Positions 43,796 through 53,262 of a stretch of DNA of 64,000 nt are shown piece after piece. Origin of the DNA: Acidobacteriota bacterium. GTDB lineage: Bacteria > Acidobacteriota > Terriglobia > Bryobacterales > Bryobacteraceae. Position numbers and translations under genes: made by a program. The stretch lies in contig CANIVU010000006.1 of NCBI GenBank assembly GCA_947470805.1, positions 62,001 to 126,000 on the forward strand, in the 5' to 3' direction. The notes beneath the pieces are model-generated. The model did no database searches, had not been told where the DNA came from, and worked only from the letters and a program-made list of their open reading frames with translations. The number at the start of each line of letters is the position of its first letter. Within the stretch, counting starts at the first letter, position 1.

Positions 43796-44509
43796 CTACT
43801 TCCCCGCAAGCGGCCGCACCCAGATGTTCCGGAACCGCAGCAGCGTGTCCTTCACCTCCGGGTGAAAATGGTCCTGCAATAAAATCGGCCCCGGATCGCA
43901 CGCCGTCTTCACTTCGCTCCCCGGCGTGTTCTTCGTAATGTTCACGTGGTCCTGCACCAGCACCCCGTTGTGCAACAGCGTCAACGTCGCGGGCTTCGTC
44001 ACCTTCCCCGCCCCGTCGCACTCGGCCGCATGGAACACCATGTCGTAGGTCTGCCACTGCTCAGGCGGCCGCGAGGCGTTCACCAGCGGCGCATGCTGCC
44101 CATACACCGCCGCCGCTGACCCATTGGCGTACGTCGGATTCTCATACGAATCCAGCACCTGCACCTCGTACCGGCCCTGTATATAAACGCCCGAATTCCC
44201 CCGCGCCTGGCTCTTGGCCTGCGCCATTAAAGGCGTCGAAAACTCAACGTGAATCTGCGCGCTTCCAAACGTCTTCTTCGTCAAAATATCCCCGGTGCCG
44301 CTCTTGCAAACCAGCACCCCATCCCGCACCATCCACTCCGCCGGCCGCCCATCTTTATGCGTCCATTCCCCGGCCGACTTCCCGTCAAACAGCACCACCG
44401 CGTCCGACGGCGCCTTCCCCTCCCCGCCCGGCGTCACCACCCGCGGCTGCGGCCCGCTCTGCGCCAACGCCGCCATCGAAACCACAAAAATCAAATACCG
44501 CATGCTCAC
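43796..44509 (-). CDS. Secreted DUF1080 (3-keto-disaccharide hydrolase) protein
   Basis: A protein of 237 residues with signal peptide (MRYLIFVVSMAALAQ). It shows the DUF1080 pattern: AVVLFDGKSAGEWTH, WMVRDGVLVCKSGTGDI, FGSAQIHVEFSTP, RGNSGVYIQGRYEVQVLDSY and LLQDHFHPEVKDTLLRFRNIWVRPL. The fold is a concanavalin-like jelly roll; several members hydrolyse 3-keto-glycosides in the periplasm. It overlaps the upstream amidohydrolase gene by four bases. Confidence 0.93.
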   Translation of the reverse strand: MSMRYLIFVVSMAALAQSGPQPRVVTPGGEGKAPSDAVVLFDGKSAGEWTHKDGRPAEWMVRDGVLVCKSGTGDILTKKTFGSAQIHVEFSTPLMAQAKSQARGNSGVYIQGRYEVQVLDSYENPTYANGSAAAVYGQHAPLVNASRPPEQWQTYDMVFHAAECDGAGKVTKPATLTLLHNGVLVQDHVNITKNTPGSEVKTACDPGPILLQDHFHPEVKDTLLRFRNIWVRPLAGK

Positions 44510-45303
44510 CTCCAGAAAACCTGTTCCGCCGTCTTTCCCAACAGCCAGTCTTTATCTTCCTTCCGCAAAAACGGAAGCCCGTCCTTCACCAGGCCAATGG
44601 ACGCCGCATACGTGTGCCCGCCCTCAACCTGGAACGGACAATCGCTCGCCCACATAATCCGCCGCGGCCCGTAGTCTTCAAACACCCGCTGGATCAATGG
44701 CGCCAAATCCCGATACGGCGCGGTCTTCTTCCCCAACGCATAAAACGCCGAAGCCTTCACATGCACCCGCTTATGCTTCGCCAATCCACACAGCAGCCGC
44801 ACATCCGCGTCCCGCACTTCCCCCGTCGCCCCAATCCGCGCCAAATGGTCAATTACCACCGGCGTGTCCGGATACTTCGCGCACATCCGGTCAATCACCG
44901 GCAACGACTCCGGCCCCACCAGCGCGCACATCGCCTGCCCGTTCTCCGCCCCAGCTCGCCACATCACGTCCGAATCCAATCCCGTCCCCGCCAGCACACG
45001 AAACCCGCGCACACCGTGCTTCCGCAAGTCTTTCATCACCCCGGCCACGCCCGGCGATTTCGAATCCACCACCGCCACCCCGGAAAACACCTTCGGGAAC
45101 TTCTTCATCATGTCCAACATGTAGGAATTATCGAAGCGATAAAAACTCATCTGGATCAAAACGACCCGCGAAACCCCAACCGGCTTCGAATGCGCAAACA
45201 GATCCTCCGGCGTAAACCGAGCCGGTGAATAGTCCCGCTCATTGGCCACCCGCGGGTACCGGGTCTTGTCATCCGTCCAAACATGCACATGGGCGTCGAT
45301 CAT
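44506..45303 (-). CDS. Amidohydrolase-family TIM-barrel hydrolase
   Basis: A protein of 265 residues. The N-terminal metal motif DAHVHVW (His4, His6), a central DHLARIG His and MWASDCPFQVEGG near the C-terminus match the amidohydrolase-2 family (lactonases and decarboxylases such as L-rhamnono- or fuconolactonases). Cytoplasmic. Coupled to the DUF1080 gene, so a role in handling a sugar lactone or aromatic acid is possible. Confidence 0.9.
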   Translation of the reverse strand: MIDAHVHVWTDDKTRYPRVANERDYSPARFTPEDLFAHSKPVGVSRVVLIQMSFYRFDNSYMLDMMKKFPKVFSGVAVVDSKSPGVAGVMKDLRKHGVRGFRVLAGTGLDSDVMWRAGAENGQAMCALVGPESLPVIDRMCAKYPDTPVVIDHLARIGATGEVRDADVRLLCGLAKHKRVHVKASAFYALGKKTAPYRDLAPLIQRVFEDYGPRRIMWASDCPFQVEGGHTYAASIGLVKDGLPFLRKEDKDWLLGKTAEQVFWR

Positions 45304-45330
45304 AGGCTAAGCAGCAAGTATACTTTGGGA

Positions 45331-46545
45331 ATGTCTTTTCGCGGCGGATCCGGGATTCTAGCCCTGCTAGTCCTCTCGGTCACCATCAACTACATCGATC
45401 GCGGCGCACTCTCCGTAGCCGCCCCCATCATGAAAACCGAACTCGGTCTCACCACCGAGCAAATCGGCCTCCTCCTCTCGGCCTTCTTCTGGACCTACGC
45501 CACGGCGCAGCTCATCGTCGGCCCCATCGTCGACAAATACCCCGTCAAATGGGTCTACGCCATCGGCTTCTTCATCTGGTCCTCGGCCACCGCCGCCGTC
45601 GGCTTCGCCTACTCCCTGCCCATGTTGCTGATGTTCCGTTTCATCCTCGGCCTCGGTGAATCGGTCGCCTACCCCGCCTGCGGAAAAATCATCGTCCGCG
45701 CCTTCCCCGAAGAACGCCGCGGCTTCGCCAACGCCATGGTCGACGCTGGTTCCAAAGCCGGCCCCGGCTTGAGCACCCTCTTCGGCGGCCTCGCCGTTGC
45801 CGCCTACGGCTGGCGCGCCGTCTTCGTCATCATCGGCGTCGGCAGCCTCCTCTGGCTCGTCCCCTGGCTCAAACTCGTCCCCGCCAAAGACGACGCCCAC
45901 GGCATCGAGCACGGCCCTGGCCCCGGCTGGTCCGAAATGCTCACCAACCGCCAGGTCTGGGTCACCTCCCTCGGCATGTTGACCTACGGCTATACCAACT
46001 ACTTCATGCTCACCTGGCTCCCCAGCTACCTCATCAAGGAGCGCGGCTTTTCCATGGCCGAAATGGCGACACTTGGCTCCATCCCCTTCTGGACGATGGC
46101 CCTGTCTTCCCTCGTCTCCGGCTGGCTCAGCGATCGCCTCATCCGCGGCGGCCGCGACGCCGGCGCCGTCCGCAAAGGCTTCGCCGCCATCGGCCTCCTC
46201 CTCTGCGGCGCCGCCATGCTCCCCGCGCCCATGGTCACCAGCGCGGCCCACTCCCTCGGCCTCATCACCTTCGCCTGCGCCGCCATCGGCATGTACAGCT
46301 CCAACGTCTGGGCCATCACCCAAACCCTCGCCGGCCCCACCGCCGCCGGCCGATGGACCGGCTTCCAAAACTTCTTCGGTAACCTCGGCGGCGTCGTCGC
46401 CCCCATCGTCACCGGCATGATCGTCGCCCAAACCGGGTCGTTCCTCTTCGCCTTCTGGACCGCCGCCGCCATCCTTGGCTTGGGCGTCGCCGCCTACGCC
46501 ATCTTCCTTCGCAAACTGGAACCCGTGCAATGGAAAACAACCTAG
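45331..46545 (+). CDS. MFS transporter, anion:cation symporter (ACS) type
   Basis: A protein of 404 residues from ATG 45331; an upstream ATG at 45283 lies inside the divergent amidohydrolase gene. The N-terminal signature VTINYIDRGALSVAAPIM with LGLTTEQIGLLLSAFFWTYA and LGLGESVAYPACGKII is typical of ACS-family transporters of hexuronates, glucarate or other organic acids. Twelve hydrophobic segments are expected. The 16-base overlap with the M20 peptidase gene suggests import of a conjugate or amide that is then hydrolysed. Confidence 0.92.
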   Translation: MSFRGGSGILALLVLSVTINYIDRGALSVAAPIMKTELGLTTEQIGLLLSAFFWTYATAQLIVGPIVDKYPVKWVYAIGFFIWSSATAAVGFAYSLPMLLMFRFILGLGESVAYPACGKIIVRAFPEERRGFANAMVDAGSKAGPGLSTLFGGLAVAAYGWRAVFVIIGVGSLLWLVPWLKLVPAKDDAHGIEHGPGPGWSEMLTNRQVWVTSLGMLTYGYTNYFMLTWLPSYLIKERGFSMAEMATLGSIPFWTMALSSLVSGWLSDRLIRGGRDAGAVRKGFAAIGLLLCGAAMLPAPMVTSAAHSLGLITFACAAIGMYSSNVWAITQTLAGPTAAGRWTGFQNFFGNLGGVVAPIVTGMIVAQTGSFLFAFWTAAAILGLGVAAYAIFLRKLEPVQWKTT

Positions 46546-47654
46546 ACGTCCTCGCCCTCCTCGCCGACCTCGTCGCCATTCCCAGCGTCAACCTCGCCTA
46601 CGACGGCGGCGTCCCGGAAACCGCCGTCGCCCAGTATGTGGAGCGATTCTTCGCCCACCACCACATCGAAACCTTCCGCCAGGAAGTAGAGCCCGGCCGT
46701 TACAACGTCATCGCCCGCCTCCCCGGCCATAACCCCAACCGCCGCGTCATCCTCGAAGCCCACATGGATACGGTTTCGGTGAACGGCATGACCATCCCGC
46801 CCTTCGAGCCCAAAATCGAAGACGGCCGCCTCTACGGCCGCGGGTCCTGCGACACCAAGGCCGGCCTCGCCGCCATGATGCACGCCATGGCCAGCATCAA
46901 GGCGGCCGGGAAGGTCCCCCCCTGCGAAATCTGGCTCGCCGCCGTCGTCGACGAAGAATACTCCTTCACAGGCGTCCTCCGCCTCTGCGAGGGCCTCGAA
47001 GCCGCCGCCGCCATCGTCGCCGAACCCACCGAAATGCGCCTCGTTTCGGCCTCAAAAGGCGTCCTCCGCTGGCGCATGCGTACCCGCGGCAAAGCCGCCC
47101 ACAGTGCCAAACCCCATCTTGGCGTAAACGCTATCTCCCACATGGCCACCGTCATCCAGGCCCTCGATCAGCAAGCCAAAACGCTGGCCAAATCCACCCA
47201 CCCCCTCCTCGGCCCCGCCACCCTCAACATCGGCCTCATTCGCGGCGGCGAACAGGTCAACTTCGTCCCCGACCTCTGCGAAATCACCCTCGATCGCCGC
47301 CTCATCCCCGGCGAAGATCCCATGCAAATCTGGCACGGCTACGCCGCCCTCGCCGCCCAACTCGGCGCCGAAATCGAAGCCCCCTTCATCGCCGACAGTC
47401 CGCTTGAAACCGCCACCACCGCCGACGTCGTCCACACCGCCCAACGCGTCCTGGTCGATCTTGGCCGCCCCGTCGCCCCCGTCGGCGTCCCCTTCGGCTC
47501 CGACGCCAGCAAACTCGGCCGCATCGGCATCCCCAGCATCATCTTCGGCCCCGGCTCCATCGACCGTGCCCACGCCGCCATCGAATACGTCGAAACCGAT
47601 CAGGTCCTCGAGGCCGCCACCTTCTTCCGCCAGTTCATTCTCGAATTCAAATGA
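46530..47654 (+). CDS. M20-family peptidase/deacylase (ArgE/DapE-like)
   Basis: A protein of 374 residues. Metal-site motifs: EAHMDTVSV (His and Asp), GRGSCDTKAGLAA (bridging Asp), DEEYSFTG (catalytic Glu and metal Glu), and a late SIIFGPGSIDRAH with the terminal metal ligand. The central dimerisation domain starts near KGVLRWRMRTRGKAAHSA. These enzymes hydrolyse N-acyl amino acids or small peptides. It is coupled to the transporter upstream and overlaps the aminotransferase downstream by four bases. Confidence 0.93.
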   Translation: MENNLDVLALLADLVAIPSVNLAYDGGVPETAVAQYVERFFAHHHIETFRQEVEPGRYNVIARLPGHNPNRRVILEAHMDTVSVNGMTIPPFEPKIEDGRLYGRGSCDTKAGLAAMMHAMASIKAAGKVPPCEIWLAAVVDEEYSFTGVLRLCEGLEAAAAIVAEPTEMRLVSASKGVLRWRMRTRGKAAHSAKPHLGVNAISHMATVIQALDQQAKTLAKSTHPLLGPATLNIGLIRGGEQVNFVPDLCEITLDRRLIPGEDPMQIWHGYAALAAQLGAEIEAPFIADSPLETATTADVVHTAQRVLVDLGRPVAPVGVPFGSDASKLGRIGIPSIIFGPGSIDRAHAAIEYVETDQVLEAATFFRQFILEFK

Positions 47655-48754
47655 GCAACGTCGTCTTCCCCACAGCGCAAACCCGCGCCTATTTGGACAC
47701 CGCCGCCGAAGGCCTCCCTCCCCTCTGCGTCCAAGCCGCGCTCGCCGAATACTGGCAGGAAAAAGCGAAAGGCACCCCCGGCCGCAACCGCCACTACGAA
47801 GTCCAGGCCCAGGCCGAACAAGCCATCGCCACCATGCTCGGCGCCCCCGCCAGCGATGTCGTCCTCCTCTCCAACACCTCCGACGCCCTCAACCTCTTCG
47901 CCAACTCCATCCAATGGAAACCCGGCGACGAAGTCCTCATCAGCGATCTCGAATTCCCCAGCGGTGTCCTCGTCTGGCTCCGCCTCCGCCAGCTGGGCGT
48001 GAAGGTCGTCCTCATCGAATCGCACAACGGCGAGAGCCACATCGAGGATTGGACAGCCAAAATTACCGAAAACACCAAGGTCGTCTGCGTCAGTCAGGTC
48101 AGCTACAAAACCGGCACCCAAATCCCTTTCCTCGAAGCCCTGGGCGCCGCCGTCCACGCCGCAGGAGCGTACTTTATCGTTGACGCCACCCAGGCCCTCG
48201 GCCGCGTCCCCGTCAACGTCAAAAACGTCGATTTCCTCGTCGCCAGCAGCTATAAGTGGTTACTGACAACCCATGGCCTCGGCATCGTCTACATCGCCCC
48301 CGCCCTCCGCGACACAATCCACGAAGCCACCGCCGGCTGGCACTCCGTCGAACAGGTCTTCCACCCCGACCGTTTCACCACCTATACCCCAAAGAAAACC
48401 GCCGGTGTCCTGCAATCCGGCATGCCCAACTTCCCCGCTTTGTACGCCACCAACGCCAGCGCCAACTTACTCCTCAACCTCGGCATCGCCAACATCGATA
48501 ACACCCTCAAACCCCTCGTCACCCACCTCCGCCGCGAGTTACACAAGCAAGGCCACAACTTACTAACTCCAGCCGACCCAACTTACGCTTCCGGAATCGT
48601 CAGCCTCGCCCACGAAACACCCGAAGCGAAAATGGCCGATCTCGCCGAAAAAGGCATCATCGTCTGGGGTGGCGACGGCCGCATCCGCATCTCTGTCCAC
48701 CTCTACAACGACGCCGGCGATATCGAACGCCTCCTCGCCGCCCTACGCCCCTAA
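47651..48754 (+). CDS. Class-V PLP-dependent aminotransferase/lyase
   Basis: A protein of 367 residues. PLP lysine is in [14 protein letters not shown]; the fold-type I cofactor pocket is seen in [13 protein letters not shown] and [12 protein letters not shown]. It resembles cysteine-desulfurase/kynureninase-like family members, not a specific enzyme. As third gene after the transporter and M20 hydrolase it may process the released amino acid. The stop overlaps the convergent kinase gene by 12 bases. Confidence 0.9.
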   Translation: MSNVVFPTAQTRAYLDTAAEGLPPLCVQAALAEYWQEKAKGTPGRNRHYEVQAQAEQAIATMLGAPASDVVLLSNTSDALNLFANSIQWKPGDEVLISDLEFPSGVLVWLRLRQLGVKVVLIESHNGESHIEDWTAKITENTKVVCVSQVSYKTGTQIPFLEALGAAVHAAGAYFIVDATQALGRVPVNVKNVDFLVASSYKWLLTTHGLGIVYIAPALRDTIHEATAGWHSVEQVFHPDRFTTYTPKKTAGVLQSGMPNFPALYATNASANLLLNLGIANIDNTLKPLVTHLRRELHKQGHNLLTPADPTYASGIVSLAHETPEAKMADLAEKGIIVWGGDGRIRISVHLYNDAGDIERLLAALRP

Positions 48755-50592
48755 AATCGCTGCGGCAACGCCATCCAATAGCTCCCGTTTCCGCACCGGC
48801 TTCGCCAGATACCCCGTACACCCCACCTCCAGACACCGTTCCCGGTATCCCATCACCGCGTGCGCCGTCAGCGCCACAATCGGCACCGCCGAACCGCTTG
48901 CCCGGATCAACCTCGTCGCCTCCAAACCATCCATCTCCGGCATCTCCACGTCCATCAAGATCAGATCAAACCGCGTCCCCGCCGCCCATTCACCGCCCGC
49001 TCCACTCGATACCCCTGGTTCGTCAAGTGCCGTTCCACAATCGCAAAATTGTCGTCGTTGTCCTCGGCGACCAGAATATGCGCCGTTGACACCGCGGGCA
49101 CCCCGGAAGGCGCCGCCGCCACAACCGCCATCCCCACCTCCAATGGCACCCACACCTGGAACTCCGCCCCCGCTCCAGGTACATTCCGCACCGAAATCTG
49201 CCCGCCCATCGCATCCACCAACGACTTCACAATACTCAGCCCCAGCCCCGCGCCCCCCTTCCGTCGCGTCGTAGAACTGTCGCCCTGGAAAAACCGGTCG
49301 AACAGATACGGCAACGCCTCCTCCGGTATCCCCCCACCGCTGTCCGTCACCCGGAACGACATCCCCGTCCCCTCGGCCTTCACGTCCACCCGCACATACC
49401 CCTGATCGGTGAACTTCACCGCGTTCTCCGTAAGGTTCACCACCACCTGCCGCAACCGCGCCGCGTCACCCATAACAATCTCCGGCAGCCCGCTGTCGAT
49501 CGCCAGCTCGAAGTCCAGCCCCTTCCCCCCGGCTTTCTCGGCCACCGGCGCCATCGCCTCCCGCAGCCGCGCCCCCAGCGGAAACGCCACCCGTTCTCAC
49601 TCAATCTGCCCGGCTTCAATCTTCGACACATCCAGAAGATCCGAAATCAGCCGCATCAAAGTCTCGGCGTTCTCATTCACCCTCTTCAGCGCCTGCTGCA
49701 CCTCCGGCTCCCGAGCACTCTCCAGCGCCAGTTCCATCGTTCCCAGGATCACGTTCAACGGCGTCCGCATCTCGTGGCTGATCGTCGCCAAAAACTGCGT
49801 CTTCGCCTCGCTCGCCTGCTCGGCCGCCTGCTGCGCCACCCGCAGCGCGCTGATGTCGGTTTGGATCGCCACAAACCGCTCCACCTCACCCGCCGCATTC
49901 CGGATCGGCGAAATGTGAATCGAGGTCCAATACTTCTCCCCGGCCTTCGTATAGTTCAAAATCTCGCACTGTACAGACCGCCCCGTCCGCACCCCCTCCT
50001 GCAACAGCCGCACCGTCCCCTGATCCGTTTCCGGCCCCTGCAACAGCCGCCCCGGCTTCTGCCCCACCACCTCCGCCAACGTGTACCCCGTCTTCCGCGC
50101 AAACGCCTCGTTCACCCACTCCGCCCGGCCCCGCCCGTCGGCAATCACCACCAAACTATCCGTATAACTCGCCACCAGCGACAGCATCTCCAACTCCGCC
50201 TGCGCCGCCCGCTGCTGCGTCATGTCACGCAACGTCCCAACAACGCCGCCCTCCTCCAACCCCACCGCCGACAGCTCCATCCACACCAAACCGCCATCCT
50301 GGTGCCGCATCCTGACCTCTGTCAACAGCCGCACGTCCCCCCAATCGGCCTCCGCCACAAACGCCCGCAGCGGCACCCCCACACATGCCGCCACCTCGTA
50401 CCCCAGCGTCTTCGTCCACGCCCGGTTCAGAAACGTTATCGTCCCGCCCGCGCACGTCTCAAAAACGACCTCCGTCAACAGCTCAATTCGCCGCCGCATC
50501 CGGTTTTCCGATGCCAGCAACGCCTCCGTCAATCGGTGCGTCGCCTGCACGTGAATGTCGTTCGTTACCAGATCAACGGCTGAATTGGGCAT
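48743..50592 (-). pseudogene. PAS-PAS hybrid histidine kinase, broken by a TGA and a frameshift
   Basis: Three pieces read as one protein. Piece 1 (50592-49600) has two PAS domains (FLNRAWTKTLGYEV; WVNEAFARKTGYTLAEVVG) and HisKA (ISHEMRTPLNVILG), ending at an in-frame TGA (49599-49597). Piece 2 continues in the same frame from 49596 with the ATPase domain ([26 protein letters not shown]) and the start of a receiver, ending at 48961. Piece 3, in another frame (to 48743), holds the rest of the receiver ([18 protein letters not shown]). About 19 bases appear to be missing at the second break. It starts 11 bases after an isochorismatase-like gene. Confidence 0.85.
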
Positions 50593-50603
50593 ATAAGGAG
50601 GTC

Positions 50604-51230
50604 CTACGCCACCACCGGCATAAATTGTTCCGTCAATGCCGCGCTGGATATCACACCAGCGTACAGCGGAAAAATGCTCTCACAGTAAGACGCCTGCTCC
50701 CCCGCCGACCGCGCCGACACACAATCGGACAGAATCGACACTTTGTACCCCCGCTCATACGCCGCCCTCCCCGTGGAATCAATACACAAGGACGTGATCA
50801 TACCCCCCAGTAACAAATGCGTGATACCCCGCTCCCTCAGCGTCTCTTCCAGATCGGTGTTCGAAAAGGCATTGAACCCCTGCTTCCCGTTCACATACAC
50901 CACCCGGTCCCCGAATGCCAACATTTCCGGAATCGTCTCCGCCCCCTTACTCCCCGCCCGAAACGCGCCGGAGTTCTTAATCGTTCCCAGAATCCCTTCC
51001 GTCTCCGCCAGCGCCCGGTAATCCGCCGTCAAAATGATCGGCGTCGAAATAATGGTCATCTCCGTCCCGGCCACCGCGCGCAGCATCTTGAGCGTATTGG
51101 CCAATACACTGTCCACGCGGTTCGGTTCCTCAACCACCCCGCGCAGAATACCATCCAGTGCGAAGTAGTCGTTCTGATACCCCACCAGTACAATCGCCGT
51201 CGTCTTGGGGTCTATCTGTTCTCGTTGCAT
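50604..51230 (-). CDS. Isochorismatase-like cysteine hydrolase lacking the catalytic Asp
   Basis: A protein of 208 residues from ATG 51230 (MQREQIDPKT); the frame extends upstream but with no sensible start. The catalytic Cys (MITSLCIDS, Cys149) and Lys (VNGKQGFNAF, Lys116) are present, but the Asp of the usual D-x-Q-N-D motif is Gly17 (LVGYQNDYF). I recall Gly at this place from relatives encoded next to kinases, without having checked it. Enzyme function may be lost or changed. Coupling to a PAS kinase suggests a sensing role. Confidence 0.88.
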   Translation of the reverse strand: MQREQIDPKTTAIVLVGYQNDYFALDGILRGVVEEPNRVDSVLANTLKMLRAVAGTEMTIISTPIILTADYRALAETEGILGTIKNSGAFRAGSKGAETIPEMLAFGDRVVYVNGKQGFNAFSNTDLEETLRERGITHLLLGGMITSLCIDSTGRAAYERGYKVSILSDCVSARSAGEQASYCESIFPLYAGVISSAALTEQFMPVVA

Positions 51231-51377
51231 CGTACCAAACACCATGCAAACGAAGAACCAAACAAAACCCCAATAAAACAGCACTTCGCCCGCCGCCGAA
51301 CCGGAACACTGTTCCGTTTCGTGCTGTTCCGTTTCAAACAGCCTCCCGCAGCCATGAATGGGCCATACTAAACCCAC

Positions 51378-51593
51378 ATGCGCACCACAATCGAACTTCC
51401 CGACGAACTCCTCGAAAAAGAGCGCCTACAAGCCTCCGTCTCCGGCATTACGTTGAAGGAGCTGTTCATCGCAGCCCTGGAACGCCGCCTCGCGACCCCA
51501 GCAAAAGTCCGTCACGAACCGCCGGCCATCCCCGGCCCCGCCAACCTCCATCTCCTGACCCGCGCGGAACTCGATGAAGCCATGTTTGGCTGA
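51378..51593 (+). CDS. Ribbon-helix-helix antitoxin (VapB-like)
   Basis: A protein of 71 residues. The N-terminal ribbon-helix-helix pattern MRTTIELPDELLEKERLQAS...TLKELFIAALERRL fits small DNA-binding antitoxins; the C-terminus (LHLLTRAELDEAMFG) would wrap the toxin. It overlaps the PIN-like gene by 20 bases, the classic arrangement of VapBC modules. Confidence 0.82.
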   Translation: MRTTIELPDELLEKERLQASVSGITLKELFIAALERRLATPAKVRHEPPAIPGPANLHLLTRAELDEAMFG

Positions 51594-51975
51594 CACCAGC
51601 TTTCTCCTCCCCCTCCTGGTCCGCACCCACGCCCAACTCGGCCTCGTTCGCCTGCTCTCCAACCAACGCGTCATGCAGAACTACGCCCTCACCGCACGCG
51701 CCGCCTGGGACGTCACCACCGACCTGTTATCCGACGAACGCGTCGACTCCCGGCCAGAGCCGGCCGGTATCGACGAGGCCTCCCCCCGCCTCCTCCGCTA
51801 TCCGGTTCCAACGCAATCCCTCGTCGCCGCCACCTATCTCGCCGCCTTCGCCCTCACCCGCCAGACGGCCCTGGTCACCTTCGACCAAGGCTTCCGCCAA
51901 TTCCCCGGCTTAACCCTCGAACTCCTTACAACCGCTCCAGCCGCGTCGTCGAGTCCCCAAACTCCTTCACATTAA
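51574..51975 (+). CDS. PIN-domain toxin (VapC-like), apparently internally shortened
   Basis: A protein of 133 residues. The first PIN Asp is in LADTSFLLPLL (Asp7) and the last in VTFDQGF. In the family about 40 residues separate Asp7 from the segment aligned with QLGLVRLLSNQRVM, and a conserved Glu lies in between; here only about 14 residues separate them. The Glu-carrying segment seems to be missing, so nuclease activity is doubtful. Start by overlap with the antitoxin gene. Confidence 0.75.
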   Translation: MKPCLADTSFLLPLLVRTHAQLGLVRLLSNQRVMQNYALTARAAWDVTTDLLSDERVDSRPEPAGIDEASPRLLRYPVPTQSLVAATYLAAFALTRQTALVTFDQGFRQFPGLTLELLTTAPAASSSPQTPSH

Positions 51976-53248
51976 TCCCAAATCGGTCCAGCAACGACAA
52001 ATACAAGCTGCACATCTTCCGGTTGTCCGGCTTATCCTGCAAATAATCCAACACCCGGCCCGTCTTCAACGTCCCACCCAGCCCGCCAGTCAACAACAAA
52101 GGTAACCGGAAGTTATCGTGTTTCCGCCCGATCCACAGATTCGAAAGGAACATCAGGCAAGTGTTATCCAACACCGTCCCCTCGCCTTCCTTCATCGAAT
52201 CCAACTTAGACGCCAGATACGCATACTGGCTCACGTGGAACCGCGCAATCCGCTCGTACCCATCATTGTTGTTGGCGTGCGAAGCCGCGTGATGCCCCTC
52301 TTTCACGTTCAAAAAGGGATAGTACATCGCCGACAAATCCCGCGAAATCAACAGCGACGCCACCCGCGTCTTATCCGTCTGGAATGCAATCGCAATCAGA
52401 TCGCACATCAACTTGGCGTGCTCCCGCAGATCCTCCGGCAACCCGTTCGCCGGCCGGTCCATATGCTCCGCCACCTTGTTCCGCCCCTTCGCCGCATCAT
52501 CAGCGCCAAGCTTCTCTTTCCGCATCCCCTCCACGCGCTTTTCCACTTCCCGAACGCTAGTCAGATACTCGTCCAACTTACTCTTATCCGACGACGAAAT
52601 CTCCCGCGTCAACGCTGTCGCCCGGTCCTTCACCCGGTCCAAAACACTAATATTCAACAAACTCCCGCGGTTATCAAAAAGGTTATCCCACGCCTGGGAA
52701 GGATACACTTCCACCGGCACCGGCGAGTCCGGGCTCTGCCACGAAATATGCGAGCTATACGCCATCGAGAAATTCGTCTCGTGATACCCCGTCATCGGCT
52801 GTTCGCAAGCCAGCACGATGCTCGATTGCGCCGTGTCTTCCCCGATCTTGCTCGCAATCATCTGGTCCACGCTGATCCCGGAATGGATCACCGCGCCCCG
52901 CGCAATCTTCGCGCCTGACAGCAAACTCCCCGTCTGCCCCGGATGAATCCCCTGCCCCGTGAGCGCCTTCACATACAGGCCCTCAATCACGTTCAGCTTA
53001 TGCTTCAACGGCTCCAACGGCTCAAGCGTCTTGCTCAGCCGCATCGCCGCGCCTTCCCCGCTCGCCGCCCAGTGGTCTTCGTTAATCCCGTTGCCCAGGA
53101 ACACCACGCCAAACCGCTTCGGGAACGCCGACGCTGGCGGCGTATCCGCATACGCGCTCATCGATTCCAGCCACGGCAGTGCCACCGTGCAACCAGCTCC
53201 GCGCAACACCGTGCGCCGTGAAAGGACAGATCCGGATTTCTTCTTCAT
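51926..53248 (-). CDS. DUF1552 protein with twin-arginine signal
   Basis: A protein of 440 residues. The N-terminus SRRTVLRGAGCTVALPWLES is a twin-arginine signal. The body matches DUF1552 (FGVVFLGNGINEDHW, GIHPGQTGSLLSGAKI, SVDQMIA, a LDEYLTSVREVEKRV helix, RVASLLISRDLSAMYYPF). These periplasmic proteins are encoded next to DUF1587/1592 cytochrome-like proteins; their reaction is unknown. It is 14 bases downstream of such a gene. The end overlaps the convergent PIN gene by 50 bases. Confidence 0.93.
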   Translation of the reverse strand: MKKKSGSVLSRRTVLRGAGCTVALPWLESMSAYADTPPASAFPKRFGVVFLGNGINEDHWAASGEGAAMRLSKTLEPLEPLKHKLNVIEGLYVKALTGQGIHPGQTGSLLSGAKIARGAVIHSGISVDQMIASKIGEDTAQSSIVLACEQPMTGYHETNFSMAYSSHISWQSPDSPVPVEVYPSQAWDNLFDNRGSLLNISVLDRVKDRATALTREISSSDKSKLDEYLTSVREVEKRVEGMRKEKLGADDAAKGRNKVAEHMDRPANGLPEDLREHAKLMCDLIAIAFQTDKTRVASLLISRDLSAMYYPFLNVKEGHHAASHANNNDGYERIARFHVSQYAYLASKLDSMKEGEGTVLDNTCLMFLSNLWIGRKHDNFRLPLLLTGGLGGTLKTGRVLDYLQDKPDNRKMCSLYLSLLDRFGINVKEFGDSTTRLERL

Positions 53249-53262
53249 GGGGTTCGCCTCAA

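Noticed and set aside
5538-49599. TGA recoded as an amino acid
   Set aside because: TGA is used as the normal stop of many genes here (for example cdsA-like, nthB, queuosine and antitoxin neighbours), and the expected residues at the two sites differ.
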